Of a stretch of 64,000 nt of DNA, positions 28,964 to 38,146 are shown piece by piece. Both the position numbers and the translations under genes were made by a program. Position 1 is the stretch's first letter, and the number at the start of each line of letters is the position of its first letter. Location of the stretch: assembly GCF_900100495.1 (NCBI RefSeq), contig NZ_FNCT01000008.1:62001-126000 (forward strand), read 5' to 3'. Source of the stretch: Pseudomonas benzenivorans (GTDB taxonomy: Bacteria; Pseudomonadota; Gammaproteobacteria; Pseudomonadales; Pseudomonadaceae). Below the pieces are notes generated by a model, which searched no databases, had not been told where the DNA came from, and saw nothing but the letters and a program-made list of their open reading frames with translations.

Positions 28964-29844
28964 TAGTGGTCGACCAGCAGGGCGATGAACAGCAGGAACA
29001 GATACCAGATACTGTACTTGAAGGTGTTGATCGCCGCGTGCGGCTGGCTGTCACGGTACAGCACCCAGGCCCAGTGCAGGAAGCGGCCACCCAGGCCGAT
29101 GGCACAGACCAGGTAGAACAGGCCGCTCATATGGATGGCATAGGGCAGCAGGCTGACGGCGAACATCACCGCGGTGTAGAGCAGGATGTGCACCTTGGTG
29201 TAATGCTCGCCATGGGTCACCGGCAGCATGGGGATGTCGGCCTTGGCGTATTCGGCCTTGCGGTGGATCGCCAGGGCCCAGAAATGCGGCGGCGTCCAGG
29301 CGAAGATGATCAGCACCAGCAGCAGCGGCTCGGCGCTCAGCTGGCCGGTCACCGCGACCCAGCCGAGCAGCGGCGGCGCGGCGCCGGCCAGGCCGCCGAT
29401 GACGATGTTCTGCGGCGTGGCGCGCTTGAGAAAGCCGGTATAGATCACCGCATAACCGAGCAACGAAGCCAGGGTCAGCCAGGCAGCCAGCTGGTTGGTG
29501 AAGGTCAGCAACAGCGCCAGGCCGGCCACCGCCAACAGCAGGGCGAAGCTCAGCGCCGCCAGCGGCGTGACCCGGCCTTCGGCCAACGGGCGCTTGTGGG
29601 TGCGCGCCATGAGCGAGTCGATGCGCCGATCCACCACATGGTTGACCGCCGCCGCCGCACCGGCGCACAGGCCAATGCCCAGGTTGCCGAACAGCAGCAC
29701 CGTCCAGGGCACGCCGGCGCGGGTGGCGAGGAACATGCCGACCAGCGAGGTGATCAGCATCAGCACCACCACCCTGGGCTTGGTCAGCTCGAGGTAGTCG
29801 CGCCAGCTGGCGTGGGTGTGGCGCTCGCGCAGTAGAGTAGCCAT
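28951..29844 (-). CDS. cyoE: Protoheme IX farnesyltransferase (heme O synthase)
   Basis: Integral membrane prenyltransferase that converts heme B to heme O. The 297-residue protein has about nine hydrophobic segments and the two metal-binding prenyltransferase motifs (NHVVDRRID and related DxxxD, then KRPLAEG, YTGFLKRATPQNIVIGG). GAGGAG precedes the ATG. It is 21 bases downstream of ctaA, which uses its product. The last codons and TAG stop fall in the terminal repeat of the element at 28821-28963. Confidence 0.94.
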   Translation of the reverse strand: MATLLRERHTHASWRDYLELTKPRVVVLMLITSLVGMFLATRAGVPWTVLLFGNLGIGLCAGAAAAVNHVVDRRIDSLMARTHKRPLAEGRVTPLAALSFALLLAVAGLALLLTFTNQLAAWLTLASLLGYAVIYTGFLKRATPQNIVIGGLAGAAPPLLGWVAVTGQLSAEPLLLVLIIFAWTPPHFWALAIHRKAEYAKADIPMLPVTHGEHYTKVHILLYTAVMFAVSLLPYAIHMSGLFYLVCAIGLGGRFLHWAWVLYRDSQPHAAINTFKYSIWYLFLLFIALLVDHYQVI

Positions 29845-29865
29845 CGGGTCTCTCCTCGATTCTCG

Positions 29866-30924
29866 TTATTTCGTCGACAACGCCGCGAAGCCATTCCGGG
29901 CGACTGGGCCGCCCGCCTGTTCGACCGGGACCGGGGCTGCCGCCGCGGCCGAGCGCAGCCGGTAGTTGATCAGCACCAGGGACAGCAGCAGGCCCGCGCC
30001 GCCGGCGTTATGCGCCACCGCCAGCGCCAACGGCAGGTGCAGCAGCACATTGCTGACGCCCAGGCCGAGCTGCACGGCCAGCGCCAGCAGCAGCAGGCTT
30101 GCCAGACGCGGCAGGCCGCCACGCCGCAGCTGCCAGGCCAGCAGCAACAGCACCAGGCTCAGCACCAGGGCCCCGAGGCGGTGGGTCATGTGGATGGCGG
30201 TGCGCGCATCGCTGTCGAGCTGGCCGCCGAGATAGTTCGGGCCGATATGCTGGGTCAGGTGAAAACCGTTGGCGAAATCCATCGCCGGCCACCATTGGCC
30301 GTGACAGGTCGGCAGATCCACGCAGGCGACCGCCGCGTAATTGCTGCTGACCCAGCCGCCGAGGGCGATCTGCCCGATCACTAGGACCAGGCCGAGCGCC
30401 GCCAGGACACGCAGACGCGCGGGAAGCCGGGGCACCGCCGACGCCGCACCGGACAGCCGCAGGGTCAGCAGGAACAGCAGGCTGAGGGTGGCGAAACCGC
30501 CGAGCAGGTGGGCGGTGACCACCTGCGGCCAGAGCTTGAGGGTCACCGTCCACATGCCGAACGCCGCCTGGACGATCACCAGGCCGAGCAACGCCAACGG
30601 CAGCTTCAGCGGCTGGCCCGGCTCGCCTCGATGGCGCAGGGCGTGCACGGCCAGGGCGAGAACCACCAGGCCGAGACTGCCGGCGAAATAGCGATGAACC
30701 ATTTCATACCAGCCCTTGGCCACCTCCAGCGGCGCTGCCGGGAAGCGCGATTCGGCCAGCGCCTGGCTGCTCTCGCTCATCGGCACGCCGAGGAAGCCGT
30801 AGCAGCCCGGCCAATCCGGGCAGCCCAGGCCGGCATGACTGAGCCGGGTGTAGGCGCCGAGCAGGACCACCAGCAAGGCCAGCAGGGTGGCAAACAGGGC
30901 CAAGGGGTATCCGGGTCTGGTCAT
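29866..30924 (-). CDS. ctaA: Heme A synthase (CtaA/COX15)
   Basis: Membrane enzyme that oxidises heme O to heme A for aa3 oxidase. The 352-residue protein has eight predicted membrane helices with paired His sites in EMVHRYFAG, TAHLLGG, HLTQHIG and HMTHRLGA, plus LGCPDWPGCYG near the N-terminus (the conserved cysteine pair). It is upstream of cyoE and downstream of the Sco-like gene, ten bases away. Confidence 0.93.
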   Translation of the reverse strand: MTRPGYPLALFATLLALLVVLLGAYTRLSHAGLGCPDWPGCYGFLGVPMSESSQALAESRFPAAPLEVAKGWYEMVHRYFAGSLGLVVLALAVHALRHRGEPGQPLKLPLALLGLVIVQAAFGMWTVTLKLWPQVVTAHLLGGFATLSLLFLLTLRLSGAASAVPRLPARLRVLAALGLVLVIGQIALGGWVSSNYAAVACVDLPTCHGQWWPAMDFANGFHLTQHIGPNYLGGQLDSDARTAIHMTHRLGALVLSLVLLLLAWQLRRGGLPRLASLLLLALAVQLGLGVSNVLLHLPLALAVAHNAGGAGLLLSLVLINYRLRSAAAAAPVPVEQAGGPVARNGFAALSTK

Positions 30925-30933
30925 CGCCGATCC

Positions 30934-31518
30934 TTAACCAATTTGTGAGATTTTCAGCAGGTGACGCAGATCGTCGAGGATCGCCTTGCCCTTGCTGCCC
31001 GTGTCATAGCGCAGCACCAGGTTGCCATGCGGATCGACTATCCACAGCTGCGCCCCGGCGCCCTGCTCGACGAGCCGCTGATAGGCCTGCAGTTGCAACT
31101 GGAAGCGCCCCAGTTGCGGATATTCGCGGCGCAGTTGCGCATCGTAGTCGGCACTCGGCGGCAGGGCGCTGGCCAGGGCGTGGGCCGCGCGCGAGGCGTC
31201 GCGATTGAGGCCGATATGGATCTGCCGGGCGAGGAACACCAGTTGCTGGCAGTCCGCTTCGCACCCCTGCGGCGCCGTGACCAGCAGTTGCCAGCGCGCC
31301 TGCTCGCCGGCCACCACGCCCAGGTCGGCCAGGGTCTGGCCATTGCCGAGCAACTCGCCGTGATAGCTGCGGCTTTCCGGCACCCAGAAGCGCCATTGGT
31401 ACATGGCACTGGCCAGGACCATCGGGCCGATAACCACGGCCAACAGCAGGATCAACTGCCAGCGGCCGCGCCGACGTTGGCTGGGCGACACTTCAGGCAG
31501 GGCGATGGCTGGATTCAT
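30934..31518 (-). CDS. Oxidase-cluster membrane protein with Sco-like CxxxC motif (PA0111-like)
   Basis: A 194-residue protein with one N-terminal membrane helix (about 21-42) and a periplasmic domain. It contains a CxxxC (GCEADCQQL) about 50 residues after the helix and a later IVDPHGNLVLRYD, which resembles the copper-binding CxxxC and H-SGN of Sco proteins and suggests a second thioredoxin-like copper chaperone (inference). Usually annotated as hypothetical. Its ATG lies inside the end of the SURF1 gene (26-base overlap), and GGGAG precedes it. Confidence 0.8.
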   Translation of the reverse strand: MNPAIALPEVSPSQRRRGRWQLILLLAVVIGPMVLASAMYQWRFWVPESRSYHGELLGNGQTLADLGVVAGEQARWQLLVTAPQGCEADCQQLVFLARQIHIGLNRDASRAAHALASALPPSADYDAQLRREYPQLGRFQLQLQAYQRLVEQGAGAQLWIVDPHGNLVLRYDTGSKGKAILDDLRHLLKISQIG

Positions 31519-32224
31519 GGCGAGTCTCCCGCGCGTTATGCAAACCGAAATAGATGAACAGGCCGAGCAAAGCCGCCGCCAGGGCGAACCATTGCACGGC
31601 ATAGCCCAGATGTTTGTCCGGACTCATGGCAACCACCGGCCAGTCAACCCGGAAAGACGCCGGGCCGGGCTCCAGGCGTACCTCATAGCTTAGGCCAGCG
31701 CGGCCCAGTTGCTGCCAGAGCGCGTCCGGCTCGACCACGCTGACCAGGCGTGGCCAGCCGTTGCCCGGCCGCTCCTGCTGCAAGCGAAAGGCTGCGCCCA
31801 GCGGCACATAGACCCAGGCGGTCAGACTCAGCGGCGTGTCGGGAGTGGCGAAGGTCGGCGCTATGCGTCGATCCGGCCAGGGTAGCCAGCCGCGGTTGAG
31901 CAACAGCCAGAGGCCACTGCCCTGATCGTAGAAAGGTTGCAGCACTTCGACGCCGGCCTGGCCGCCGCGGATGCGGTTATCCAGCAACAGACCGTGACGC
32001 GCGTCGAAGCGCCCATGCAGCTGCACCCGGACGTAGGCCGGATCGGGATGACGCTCCAGTTCATCGATGCCGATAGGTGCGGCGAGCCGCTGCGCCTGAT
32101 GACGCCCCAGCAACTCGCGCTTTTCCTCGGCGCGCGTCAACTGCCAGAAACCCAGGCCGATCAGCAGTGGCAACAACGCCAGCACCAGCAGGCTGGGCAG
32201 CAGGCCGGGACGAAAGGCGCTCAT
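31493..32224 (-). CDS. SURF1 family cytochrome oxidase biogenesis protein
   Basis: Inner-membrane assembly factor for aa3 oxidase, involved in heme A insertion. The 243-residue protein has the two-helix layout of the family: one helix at the N-terminus (about 9-27), a periplasmic domain with GFWQLTRAEEK, LLDNRIRGGQAGVEVLQPF and LLLNRGWLPWP, and one near the C-terminus with GYAVQWFALAAALL. Start at 32224; 76 bases separate it from the divergent DUF2909 gene. Confidence 0.92.
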   Translation of the reverse strand: MSAFRPGLLPSLLVLALLPLLIGLGFWQLTRAEEKRELLGRHQAQRLAAPIGIDELERHPDPAYVRVQLHGRFDARHGLLLDNRIRGGQAGVEVLQPFYDQGSGLWLLLNRGWLPWPDRRIAPTFATPDTPLSLTAWVYVPLGAAFRLQQERPGNGWPRLVSVVEPDALWQQLGRAGLSYEVRLEPGPASFRVDWPVVAMSPDKHLGYAVQWFALAAALLGLFIYFGLHNARETRHESSHRPA

Positions 32225-32299
32225 GGGCACCCCGCAAATGCACAGGCCAAGCCGGTTATACTGCAACAGCACGGCATTCCCCTTCCCCCGGAGTCACGC

Positions 32300-32503
32300 A
32301 TGCTCAAGGCTGCGATCATCCTCCTGCTATTGGCGACCCTGGTCAGCCTGTTCAGCGGCCTGTTCTTCCTGGTCAAGGACGAGGGCCGCAGCTCCCGGCT
32401 GGTCAATGCCCTGACCGTGCGGGTGACGCTCACCGCGATCACCGTCGGACTGATTGCCTGGGGCTTCTACAGTGGCCAACTGACCCCGCACGTCTCCTGG
32501 TAA
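32300..32503 (+). CDS. DUF2909 small twin-transmembrane protein
   Basis: A 67-residue protein with two hydrophobic helices (about 3-24 and 41-59) and a conserved LVKDEGRSSRLVNALTVRV loop. Function unknown; found in oxidase clusters of pseudomonads (PA0109 position). It is the only plus-strand gene within the cluster and converges with coxC, leaving five bases between the stops. Confidence 0.85.
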   Translation: MLKAAIILLLLATLVSLFSGLFFLVKDEGRSSRLVNALTVRVTLTAITVGLIAWGFYSGQLTPHVSW

Positions 32504-32508
32504 GCCCG

Positions 32509-33396
32509 TCACAGCACATAGACGAAGGTGAACAGACCGATCCACACCACGTCGACGAAGTGCCAATACCAGGCGGCGGCCTCGAAGCCGAAGTGATGGT
32601 CGGGACTGAAGTGCCCGCGCAGGATGCGGATCAGCATGATCGTCAGCATCAAGGCACCGAGGGTCACGTGGGCGCCGTGAAAGCCGGTGAGCATGAAGAA
32701 GGTCGCGCCATAGATGCCCGAGCCCAGGGTCAGGCCCAGCTCGGTGTAGGCATGCACGTACTCCTCGGCCTGGAACGTGAGGAATGCGGCGCCGAGCACT
32801 ATGGTCAGCGCCAGCCAGAGCTTCAGCGGCTTGCGCTGGTTCTTGCGCAGGGCATGGTGGGCGAAGGTCAGGGTGAAGCTGGAGGTCACCAGCAGCACGG
32901 TGTTGAGCAGCGGCAGCTGCCAGGGGTTGATGATGTCGCTGGGCGGCGGAAACAGCTTGGAGTCCGGGTTGTTGAGCAGCGGCCAGGTGAACTCGAAGCC
33001 CGGCCACAACATGTTGGCCACGCCCTTGTCGCCCTCGCCGCCGAGCCAGGGTCCGGCGAAATTGCGCACGTAGAACAGCACGCCGAAGAACGCCGCGAAG
33101 AACATCACCTCGGAGAAGATGAACCAGCTCATGCCCCAGCGGAAGGAGAGGTCCATCTGCGCGCTGTACAGGCCGGAACGGCTCTCCTTGATCACCGTGC
33201 CGAACCAGCCGAACAGCATGTAGGCGAGGAACAGGGCGCCGACGAAGAAGATCAGCGGGCCGTTGGAGTCCGCCCGTTCGGCCTTCAGGTCGTTGAACCA
33301 GGTGCCGACCCCGAAGACGGTGATCAGCAGACCCAGGGTGGCGATGATTGGCCACTTGCTCTGGGCCGGAACGTAGTACTGCTCGTGAGACGCCAT
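32509..33396 (-). CDS. coxC: Cytochrome c oxidase subunit III
   Basis: Heme-free seven-helix subunit of the aa3 oxidase, 295 residues. Family pattern: FRWGMSWFIFSEVMFF, NTVLLVTSSFTLTFAHHA, FQAEEYVHAY, GFHGAHVTLGAL and the end AAWYWHFVDVVWIGLF. AAGGAG precedes the ATG. It is 11 bases downstream of ctaG in the coxB-coxA-ctaG-coxC unit. Confidence 0.95.
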   Translation of the reverse strand: MASHEQYYVPAQSKWPIIATLGLLITVFGVGTWFNDLKAERADSNGPLIFFVGALFLAYMLFGWFGTVIKESRSGLYSAQMDLSFRWGMSWFIFSEVMFFAAFFGVLFYVRNFAGPWLGGEGDKGVANMLWPGFEFTWPLLNNPDSKLFPPPSDIINPWQLPLLNTVLLVTSSFTLTFAHHALRKNQRKPLKLWLALTIVLGAAFLTFQAEEYVHAYTELGLTLGSGIYGATFFMLTGFHGAHVTLGALMLTIMLIRILRGHFSPDHHFGFEAAAWYWHFVDVVWIGLFTFVYVL

Positions 33397-33407
33397 CTTT
33401 GTTCTCC

Positions 33408-33956
33408 TTATCGGCTCACCTGGGCCACAGGTGGTTTACGCGCAGTGATATCGAACAAGGTGTAGGCCAGGGTCAGGTGCTGCACGTCGGCCGGCAGATC
33501 CCGATCGACGATGAAGCGCACCGGCATTTCGATGCGCTCTCCGGGCTGCAGCACCTGCTGGGTAAAGCAAAAGCATTCGGTCTTGTGGAAATACGCCGCC
33601 GCCTTGGACGGCGCCACGCTGGGGATGGCCTGGGCGGTCATCGGCTGGCCGGTCGGGTTGTGCGCGACGAACAGCATCTGCGTGCTGGCGCCGGGGTGAA
33701 CCGTGACTTCATCGGCCTGCGGACGGAATTCCCAGGACATGCCGGCGGCATTGGTGGCGAGGAACTGCACGCGGACCTGGCGTTGCTCGTCCACCGCCTG
33801 GGTTCCGCCATAGGCGCCGGCGGTCTTGCCGTTGATGCCGAAGGCCTGGCACATCACCTCATAGATCGGCACCAGAGCGAAGCCGAAGGCGAACATGGCC
33901 ACCACCACCAGCAGCAGGCGGGTGACCAGGCGGCGGGTGCTCAGGCTTTCGTTCAT
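33408..33956 (-). CDS. ctaG: Cytochrome c oxidase assembly protein CtaG/Cox11
   Basis: Copper chaperone for the CuB site of CoxA. The 182-residue protein has one N-terminal helix (about 10-30), LVPIYEVMCQAFG at its periplasmic side and the copper-binding KTECFCFTQQ (CxC) in an Ig-like domain. Start at 33956 chosen by family N-terminus; the open frame upstream runs through a REP hairpin. Between coxA and coxC. Confidence 0.94.
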   Translation of the reverse strand: MNESLSTRRLVTRLLLVVVAMFAFGFALVPIYEVMCQAFGINGKTAGAYGGTQAVDEQRQVRVQFLATNAAGMSWEFRPQADEVTVHPGASTQMLFVAHNPTGQPMTAQAIPSVAPSKAAAYFHKTECFCFTQQVLQPGERIEMPVRFIVDRDLPADVQHLTLAYTLFDITARKPPVAQVSR

Positions 33957-33970
33957 GCCAGCAGATCCCC

Positions 33971-34027
33971 GTAGGAACGAGCTTGCCCACGGAGGCCACG
34001 GCGGATCGCGAGCAAGCTCGCTCCTAC
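33971..34027. repeat. REP hairpin between coxA and ctaG
   Basis: Inverted arms GTAGGAACGAGCTTGC (from 33971) and GCAAGCTCGCTCCTAC (to 34027) form a hairpin of the Pseudomonas REP type. It is inside the cox operon, where it could tune the ratio of coxA to ctaG-coxC mRNA by stabilising or trimming the message. Confidence 0.8.
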
Positions 34028-34038
34028 AAAAGCGCACA

Positions 34039-35634
34039 TCACTTCACGTCCGGCGGAGTCTGGAAGGTGTGGTAGGGCGCCGGCGACGGCACCGTCCACT
34101 CCAGCCCCTCGGCGCCGTCCCAGGGCTTGGCCGCGGCGGGCTGGCCGCCGCGGATGCACTTGATGACGATGAACAGGAACAGCAGCTGGGTCGCGCCGAA
34201 CATGAAGGCACCGATCGAGGAGACCATGTTGAAGTTGGCGAACATCATGTTGTAGTCGGGGATGCGCCGCGGCATGCCGGCCAGGCCGACGAAGTGCATG
34301 GGGAAGAACGCCAGGTTCATGCCGATGAAGCTCATCCAGAAGTGCAGCTTGGCCAGGGTCTCGTCGTACATATGCCCGGTCCACTTGGGCAGCCAGTAGT
34401 AGGCCGAGGCGAAGATGCCGAAGATCGCCCCCGGCACCAGCACGTAGTGGAAGTGCGCGACCACGAAGTAGGTGTCGTGGTACTGGAAGTCCGCCGGGGC
34501 GATGGCCAGCATCAGCCCGGAGAAGCCGCCGATGGTGAACAGGATGACGAAGGCCACCGAGAACAGCATCGGCGTCTCGAAGGTCATCGAGCCTTGCCAC
34601 ATGGTGCTGGCCCAGTTGAACACCTTCACCCCGGTGGGTACGGCGATCAGCATGGTGGCGTACATGAAGAACAGTTCGCCGGTCAGCGGGATGCCGACGG
34701 TGAACATGTGGTGCGCCCAGACGATGAACGACAGGAAGGCGATCGACGCGGTGGCGTAGACCATCGAGGTATAGCCGAACAGCGGCTTGCGCGCGAAGGC
34801 CGGGATGATCGAGCTGACCGCGCCGAAGGCGGGCAGGATCATGATGTACACCTCGGGGTGGCCGAAGAACCAGAACACGTGCTGGAACAGCACCGGGTCG
34901 CCGCCGCCGGCGGCGCTGAAGAAGCTGGTGCCGAAGTGCACGTCCATCAGCATCATGGTTACGCAACCGGCCAGTACCGGCATCACCGCGATCAGCAGGA
35001 AGGCGGTGATCAGCCAGGTCCAGACGAACAGCGGCATCTTCATCAGGGTCATGCCGGGGGCGCGCAGGTTGAGGATGGTGGCGATCACGTTGATCGCCCC
35101 CATGATCGAACTGATGCCCATCAGGTGCACGGCGAAGATGAAGAAGGTCACGCTTTCCGGCGCATAGGTGGTCGACAGCGGCGCGTAGAAGGTCCAGCCG
35201 AAGTTCGGCCCGCCGCCCTCGCTGAACAGCGTGCTGACCAGCAGGGTGAAGGCCGCCGGCAGCAGCCAGAAACTGAAGTTGTTCATTCGCGGCAGGGCCA
35301 TGTCCGGCGCGCCGATCATCAGCGGGATCATCCAGTTGGCCAGGCCGACGAAGGCCGGCATCACCGCGCCGAAGACCATGATCAGGCCGTGCATGGTGGT
35401 CATCTGGTTGAAGAATTCCGGCTGGACGATCTGCAGGCCGGGCTGGAACAGTTCGGCGCGGATCACCATGGCCATGGACCCGCCGAGCAGGAACATGGCG
35501 AAGCTGAACCACAGGTACAGGGTGCCGATGTCCTTGTGGTTGGTGGTCAGTACCCAGCGCATCAGGCCCTTGGCCGGGCCATGGTGGTGGTCGCTATGCG
35601 CCTGCCCTTGATGGGAGTCGATCACTGCACTCAT
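34039..35634 (-). CDS. coxA: Cytochrome c oxidase subunit I (aa3 type)
   Basis: Catalytic subunit with heme a and the heme a3-CuB site, where oxygen is reduced and protons pumped. The 531-residue, 12-helix protein has LTTNHKDIGTLY, the CuB ligand region HPEVYIMILPAFG, HH pair in IVWAHHMFTVG and heme ligands in YFVVAHFHYVLVPG. AGGAGTAAGGAC precedes the ATG at 35634. Second gene of the coxB-coxA unit (four-base gap). Confidence 0.96.
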   Translation of the reverse strand: MSAVIDSHQGQAHSDHHHGPAKGLMRWVLTTNHKDIGTLYLWFSFAMFLLGGSMAMVIRAELFQPGLQIVQPEFFNQMTTMHGLIMVFGAVMPAFVGLANWMIPLMIGAPDMALPRMNNFSFWLLPAAFTLLVSTLFSEGGGPNFGWTFYAPLSTTYAPESVTFFIFAVHLMGISSIMGAINVIATILNLRAPGMTLMKMPLFVWTWLITAFLLIAVMPVLAGCVTMMLMDVHFGTSFFSAAGGGDPVLFQHVFWFFGHPEVYIMILPAFGAVSSIIPAFARKPLFGYTSMVYATASIAFLSFIVWAHHMFTVGIPLTGELFFMYATMLIAVPTGVKVFNWASTMWQGSMTFETPMLFSVAFVILFTIGGFSGLMLAIAPADFQYHDTYFVVAHFHYVLVPGAIFGIFASAYYWLPKWTGHMYDETLAKLHFWMSFIGMNLAFFPMHFVGLAGMPRRIPDYNMMFANFNMVSSIGAFMFGATQLLFLFIVIKCIRGGQPAAAKPWDGAEGLEWTVPSPAPYHTFQTPPDVK

Positions 35635-35638
35635 GTCC

Positions 35639-36763
35639 TTACTCCTGAGCCTGTTTGAACGCGAGGATGTCCTGCGGGGTGACCAGGTCACCGACCTTGT
35701 TGCCCCAGGCATTGCGTTCGTAGGTGATTATCGCGGCGAGATCGACTTCCGACAGCTGCTTGCCGAAGGCGGCCATGGCGGTGCCCGGCTTGCCGTTGAC
35801 CACTATGCCGATATGCCCTTCGGCCGGGCCGGTGGCGATGGCCGAGCCTTTCAGCGCCGGGAACATCGGCGGCAGGCCTTCGCCGGTAGGCTGGTGGCAG
35901 GCGGCGCAGTTGGTGGTGTAGGCCTTCTCGCCGCGGGCCAGCAGCTCGTCCAGGGTCCATTCCTTGCTGGTCAGCTCCTTCTCGGCCGCCGCCGTTTGCT
36001 TGCGCTCGGCCAGCCAGGCGGAGAAGTCCTCCTTGGATTTCGCCTCCACGACCACCGGCATGAAGCCGTGATCCTTGCCGCACAGCTCGGTGCATTGGCC
36101 GCGATAGAAGCCGGGCTCGTCGATCCGCGTCCAGGACTCGTTGACGAAGCCGGGGATGGCATCCTTCTTCACCGCCAGGGCCGGCACCCACCAGGAATGG
36201 ATCACATCGGCGGAGGTGATGAGGAAGCGCACCTTGGTGCCGACCGGCACCACCAGCGGCTGGTCGACCTCCAGCAGGTAGTGCTCGCCTTTTTCGGCGC
36301 GGTTGTTGATCTGCTCGGACGGCGTGGTCAGGTTGCTGAAGAACTCGACGTCCTGGCCCAGGTACTTGTAGTGCCATTTCCACTGGTAGCCGGTGACCTG
36401 GACATCCAGCCCGGATTCCGAGTTGTCGTAGATATCGATCAGGGTCTTGGTCGCCGGGATGGCCATCAGCACCAGAATCAGCAGCGGCACCACGGTCCAG
36501 AGAATCTCCACCGTGGTGCTTTCGTGAAAATGCGCGGGCTGCTGGCCGGTGGAACGGCGGTGGACGATCATCGACCAGAACATGGCGCCGAACACCACCA
36601 CGCCGATCACCACGCAGATCCAGAAGATGGTCATGTGCAGGTCGAAAACCGAGCGGCTGACCTCGGTCGCACCGGGTGCCATGTTGACCGTCCAGCTGGC
36701 GTGAGCCGAGCTGAATGCCAACCACAGCAGGAAGCCCATCCAAACTCGTGGATGTCGCATCAT
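35639..36763 (-). CDS. coxB: Cytochrome c oxidase subunit II fused to cytochrome c
   Basis: Electron-entry subunit. The 374-residue precursor has a signal peptide, two membrane helices, a CuA domain with ligands in CTELCGKDHGFMP, and a C-terminal cytochrome c domain with heme site C-A-A-C-H (about residue 280). The fused heme domain marks the caa3-like arrangement of Pseudomonas aa3 oxidase. The two ATG codons at the start cannot be told apart. First gene of the cox operon. Confidence 0.95.
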   Translation of the reverse strand: MMRHPRVWMGFLLWLAFSSAHASWTVNMAPGATEVSRSVFDLHMTIFWICVVIGVVVFGAMFWSMIVHRRSTGQQPAHFHESTTVEILWTVVPLLILVLMAIPATKTLIDIYDNSESGLDVQVTGYQWKWHYKYLGQDVEFFSNLTTPSEQINNRAEKGEHYLLEVDQPLVVPVGTKVRFLITSADVIHSWWVPALAVKKDAIPGFVNESWTRIDEPGFYRGQCTELCGKDHGFMPVVVEAKSKEDFSAWLAERKQTAAAEKELTSKEWTLDELLARGEKAYTTNCAACHQPTGEGLPPMFPALKGSAIATGPAEGHIGIVVNGKPGTAMAAFGKQLSEVDLAAIITYERNAWGNKVGDLVTPQDILAFKQAQE

Positions 36764-37250
36764 TGCGGGTTCCCCTTATGATTCTTGTTATCCCGCCGGC
36801 GGAGCCTACGGCAAAGGGATCGACTGCCATTTTCAGACCGTGGAAAAACTCGCGCGAGCTTCGCACGCCAGCGCCATGGAAACCCGGCCTGGCCTACATC
36901 CGTATGCCTTGCCCGGCCCCTGGCCTTCGCTCGCTACCGTTTTTCTCGACCCGTAACTGCTGGCGACAACTGTCGAAACCTCTCCGTGCCGAAGCCCGTC
37001 CGGTTCCATCAGGTACTGCCTTTCGAGTTCGAGTATAGACGGCGACTTTCACCTGGCAACGCGAAAACGCAAATGGCCAAAGCCGCGCAAGGCTTGTCCT
37101 AAACGCCGCGCCGGCCGCGGACTGGAAAAAGCTGCCAGCGCTGCTATATAGCAAGCTCGCATAACCATTAAAAAATTATGACAATTGCATCTTAGCTGCC
37201 GCACCCGGCCAGCTATGGTTCACGTCCATGTCCTTATTTCAGGAGCAGTC
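36764..37250. promoter_or_regulatory. Gene-free 487-base divergent region with a predicted RpoS-type promoter for coxB
   Basis: No credible gene lies here. On the minus strand CTATACT (37032-37038) equals the sigma-S -10 consensus; a start near 37025 would give coxB a leader of about 260 bases. P. aeruginosa cox genes are known to be RpoS dependent, which fits. An AT-rich patch at 37145-37190, unlike its surroundings, may hold the promoter of the plus-strand gene at 37251. Nothing else recognised. Confidence 0.5.
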
Positions 37251-37907
37251 ATGAACACCCCCGCCCTGCGCGAGCTGATCCAGCGCGCCCACCAACACGA
37301 AGCCGCCAGCGGCCAGCTCGGCCGTCAACTGCAAGCCCAGCTCGGCCGGCTGCACCCCTCGATTCGCCTGCCCGCCGACAACAGCCTCGGCGTCCTCACG
37401 GGCTTTGTCATGGCCTATATCGAGCAGGTCCCGGATGTGCTGGAAGCGGCCAATCAGGTGGCCCGCGAAGCCGGGATCGAGATGCAGATCAAGCCGGTAT
37501 TGAAGGTCGCCGAGCAATTCTTCCTGCAACCACCGAGCTTGTTGACCGGCCACGAGGGCCTGGATGGCCTGCTCGACGAGGCCTACCTGGCCCACCGCCT
37601 GGTCGAGGAGGTCAACGACCGCTATATCGCCCACCTCGGCCAGCCGCTGATTCCACTGGACACCACGACGGCCAATCTGGTCGCCCACCAGCTGATCGGC
37701 GAACCCTTCGCCAACCAGCTGGACGAAGCCGTGCACCACGCGGTGGACGGCATGCTCGACGAAGCCAGCTTCGGCCAAGGTTCGGTGCTGGCCTACCGCG
37801 AACGCCTGAGCGCTCCGCACACCGAGGCGGCCTGGAAGCGCTGGCCTTGCCTGTCGCGGCAACTGGGGGTGGAACTGGTACTGGACCAGTCGCGCGCGGC
37901 CGGCTGA
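37251..37907 (+). CDS. Conserved hypothetical protein (PA0104-like)
   Basis: A 218-residue soluble protein with no signal, membrane segment or motif I recognise. It is rich in predicted helix and reads like a ligand or nucleic-acid-free scaffold (for example LLDEAYLAHRLVEEVNDRY, NLVAHQLIGEPFANQLDEAV). AGGAGCAGTC precedes the ATG. The place next to coxB matches PA0104. Divergent from the cox operon, convergent with the carbonic anhydrase gene. Confidence 0.75.
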   Translation: MNTPALRELIQRAHQHEAASGQLGRQLQAQLGRLHPSIRLPADNSLGVLTGFVMAYIEQVPDVLEAANQVAREAGIEMQIKPVLKVAEQFFLQPPSLLTGHEGLDGLLDEAYLAHRLVEEVNDRYIAHLGQPLIPLDTTTANLVAHQLIGEPFANQLDEAVHHAVDGMLDEASFGQGSVLAYRERLSAPHTEAAWKRWPCLSRQLGVELVLDQSRAAG

Positions 37908-38146
37908 GGCCACGCCCGACACGGGCGAGGGACCGAACGTAGCGCCTGCTGCTGCGGGTATCGCATCCCTCAGCCGGTGCTTCGCGGCACCTTGACCCAC
38001 AGGGCTGTGGCGAATGCGCCACTCCCGCCGGCGACCCCATGGATGGCAGAGGCAGGAAAACGCCGGGAGCGTTTTCGAGAGCGGGAGCCGCCTCCCGGAG
38101 GGGGAAGGGCAATCAATAAGGTGGGCGTCGCCGCGCGACGCTCAGG

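Noticed and set aside
36715..37102. Open frames of about 105 codons in the gap upstream of coxB
   Set aside because: No ribosome-binding site or similarity, frames overlap each other and the predicted promoter.
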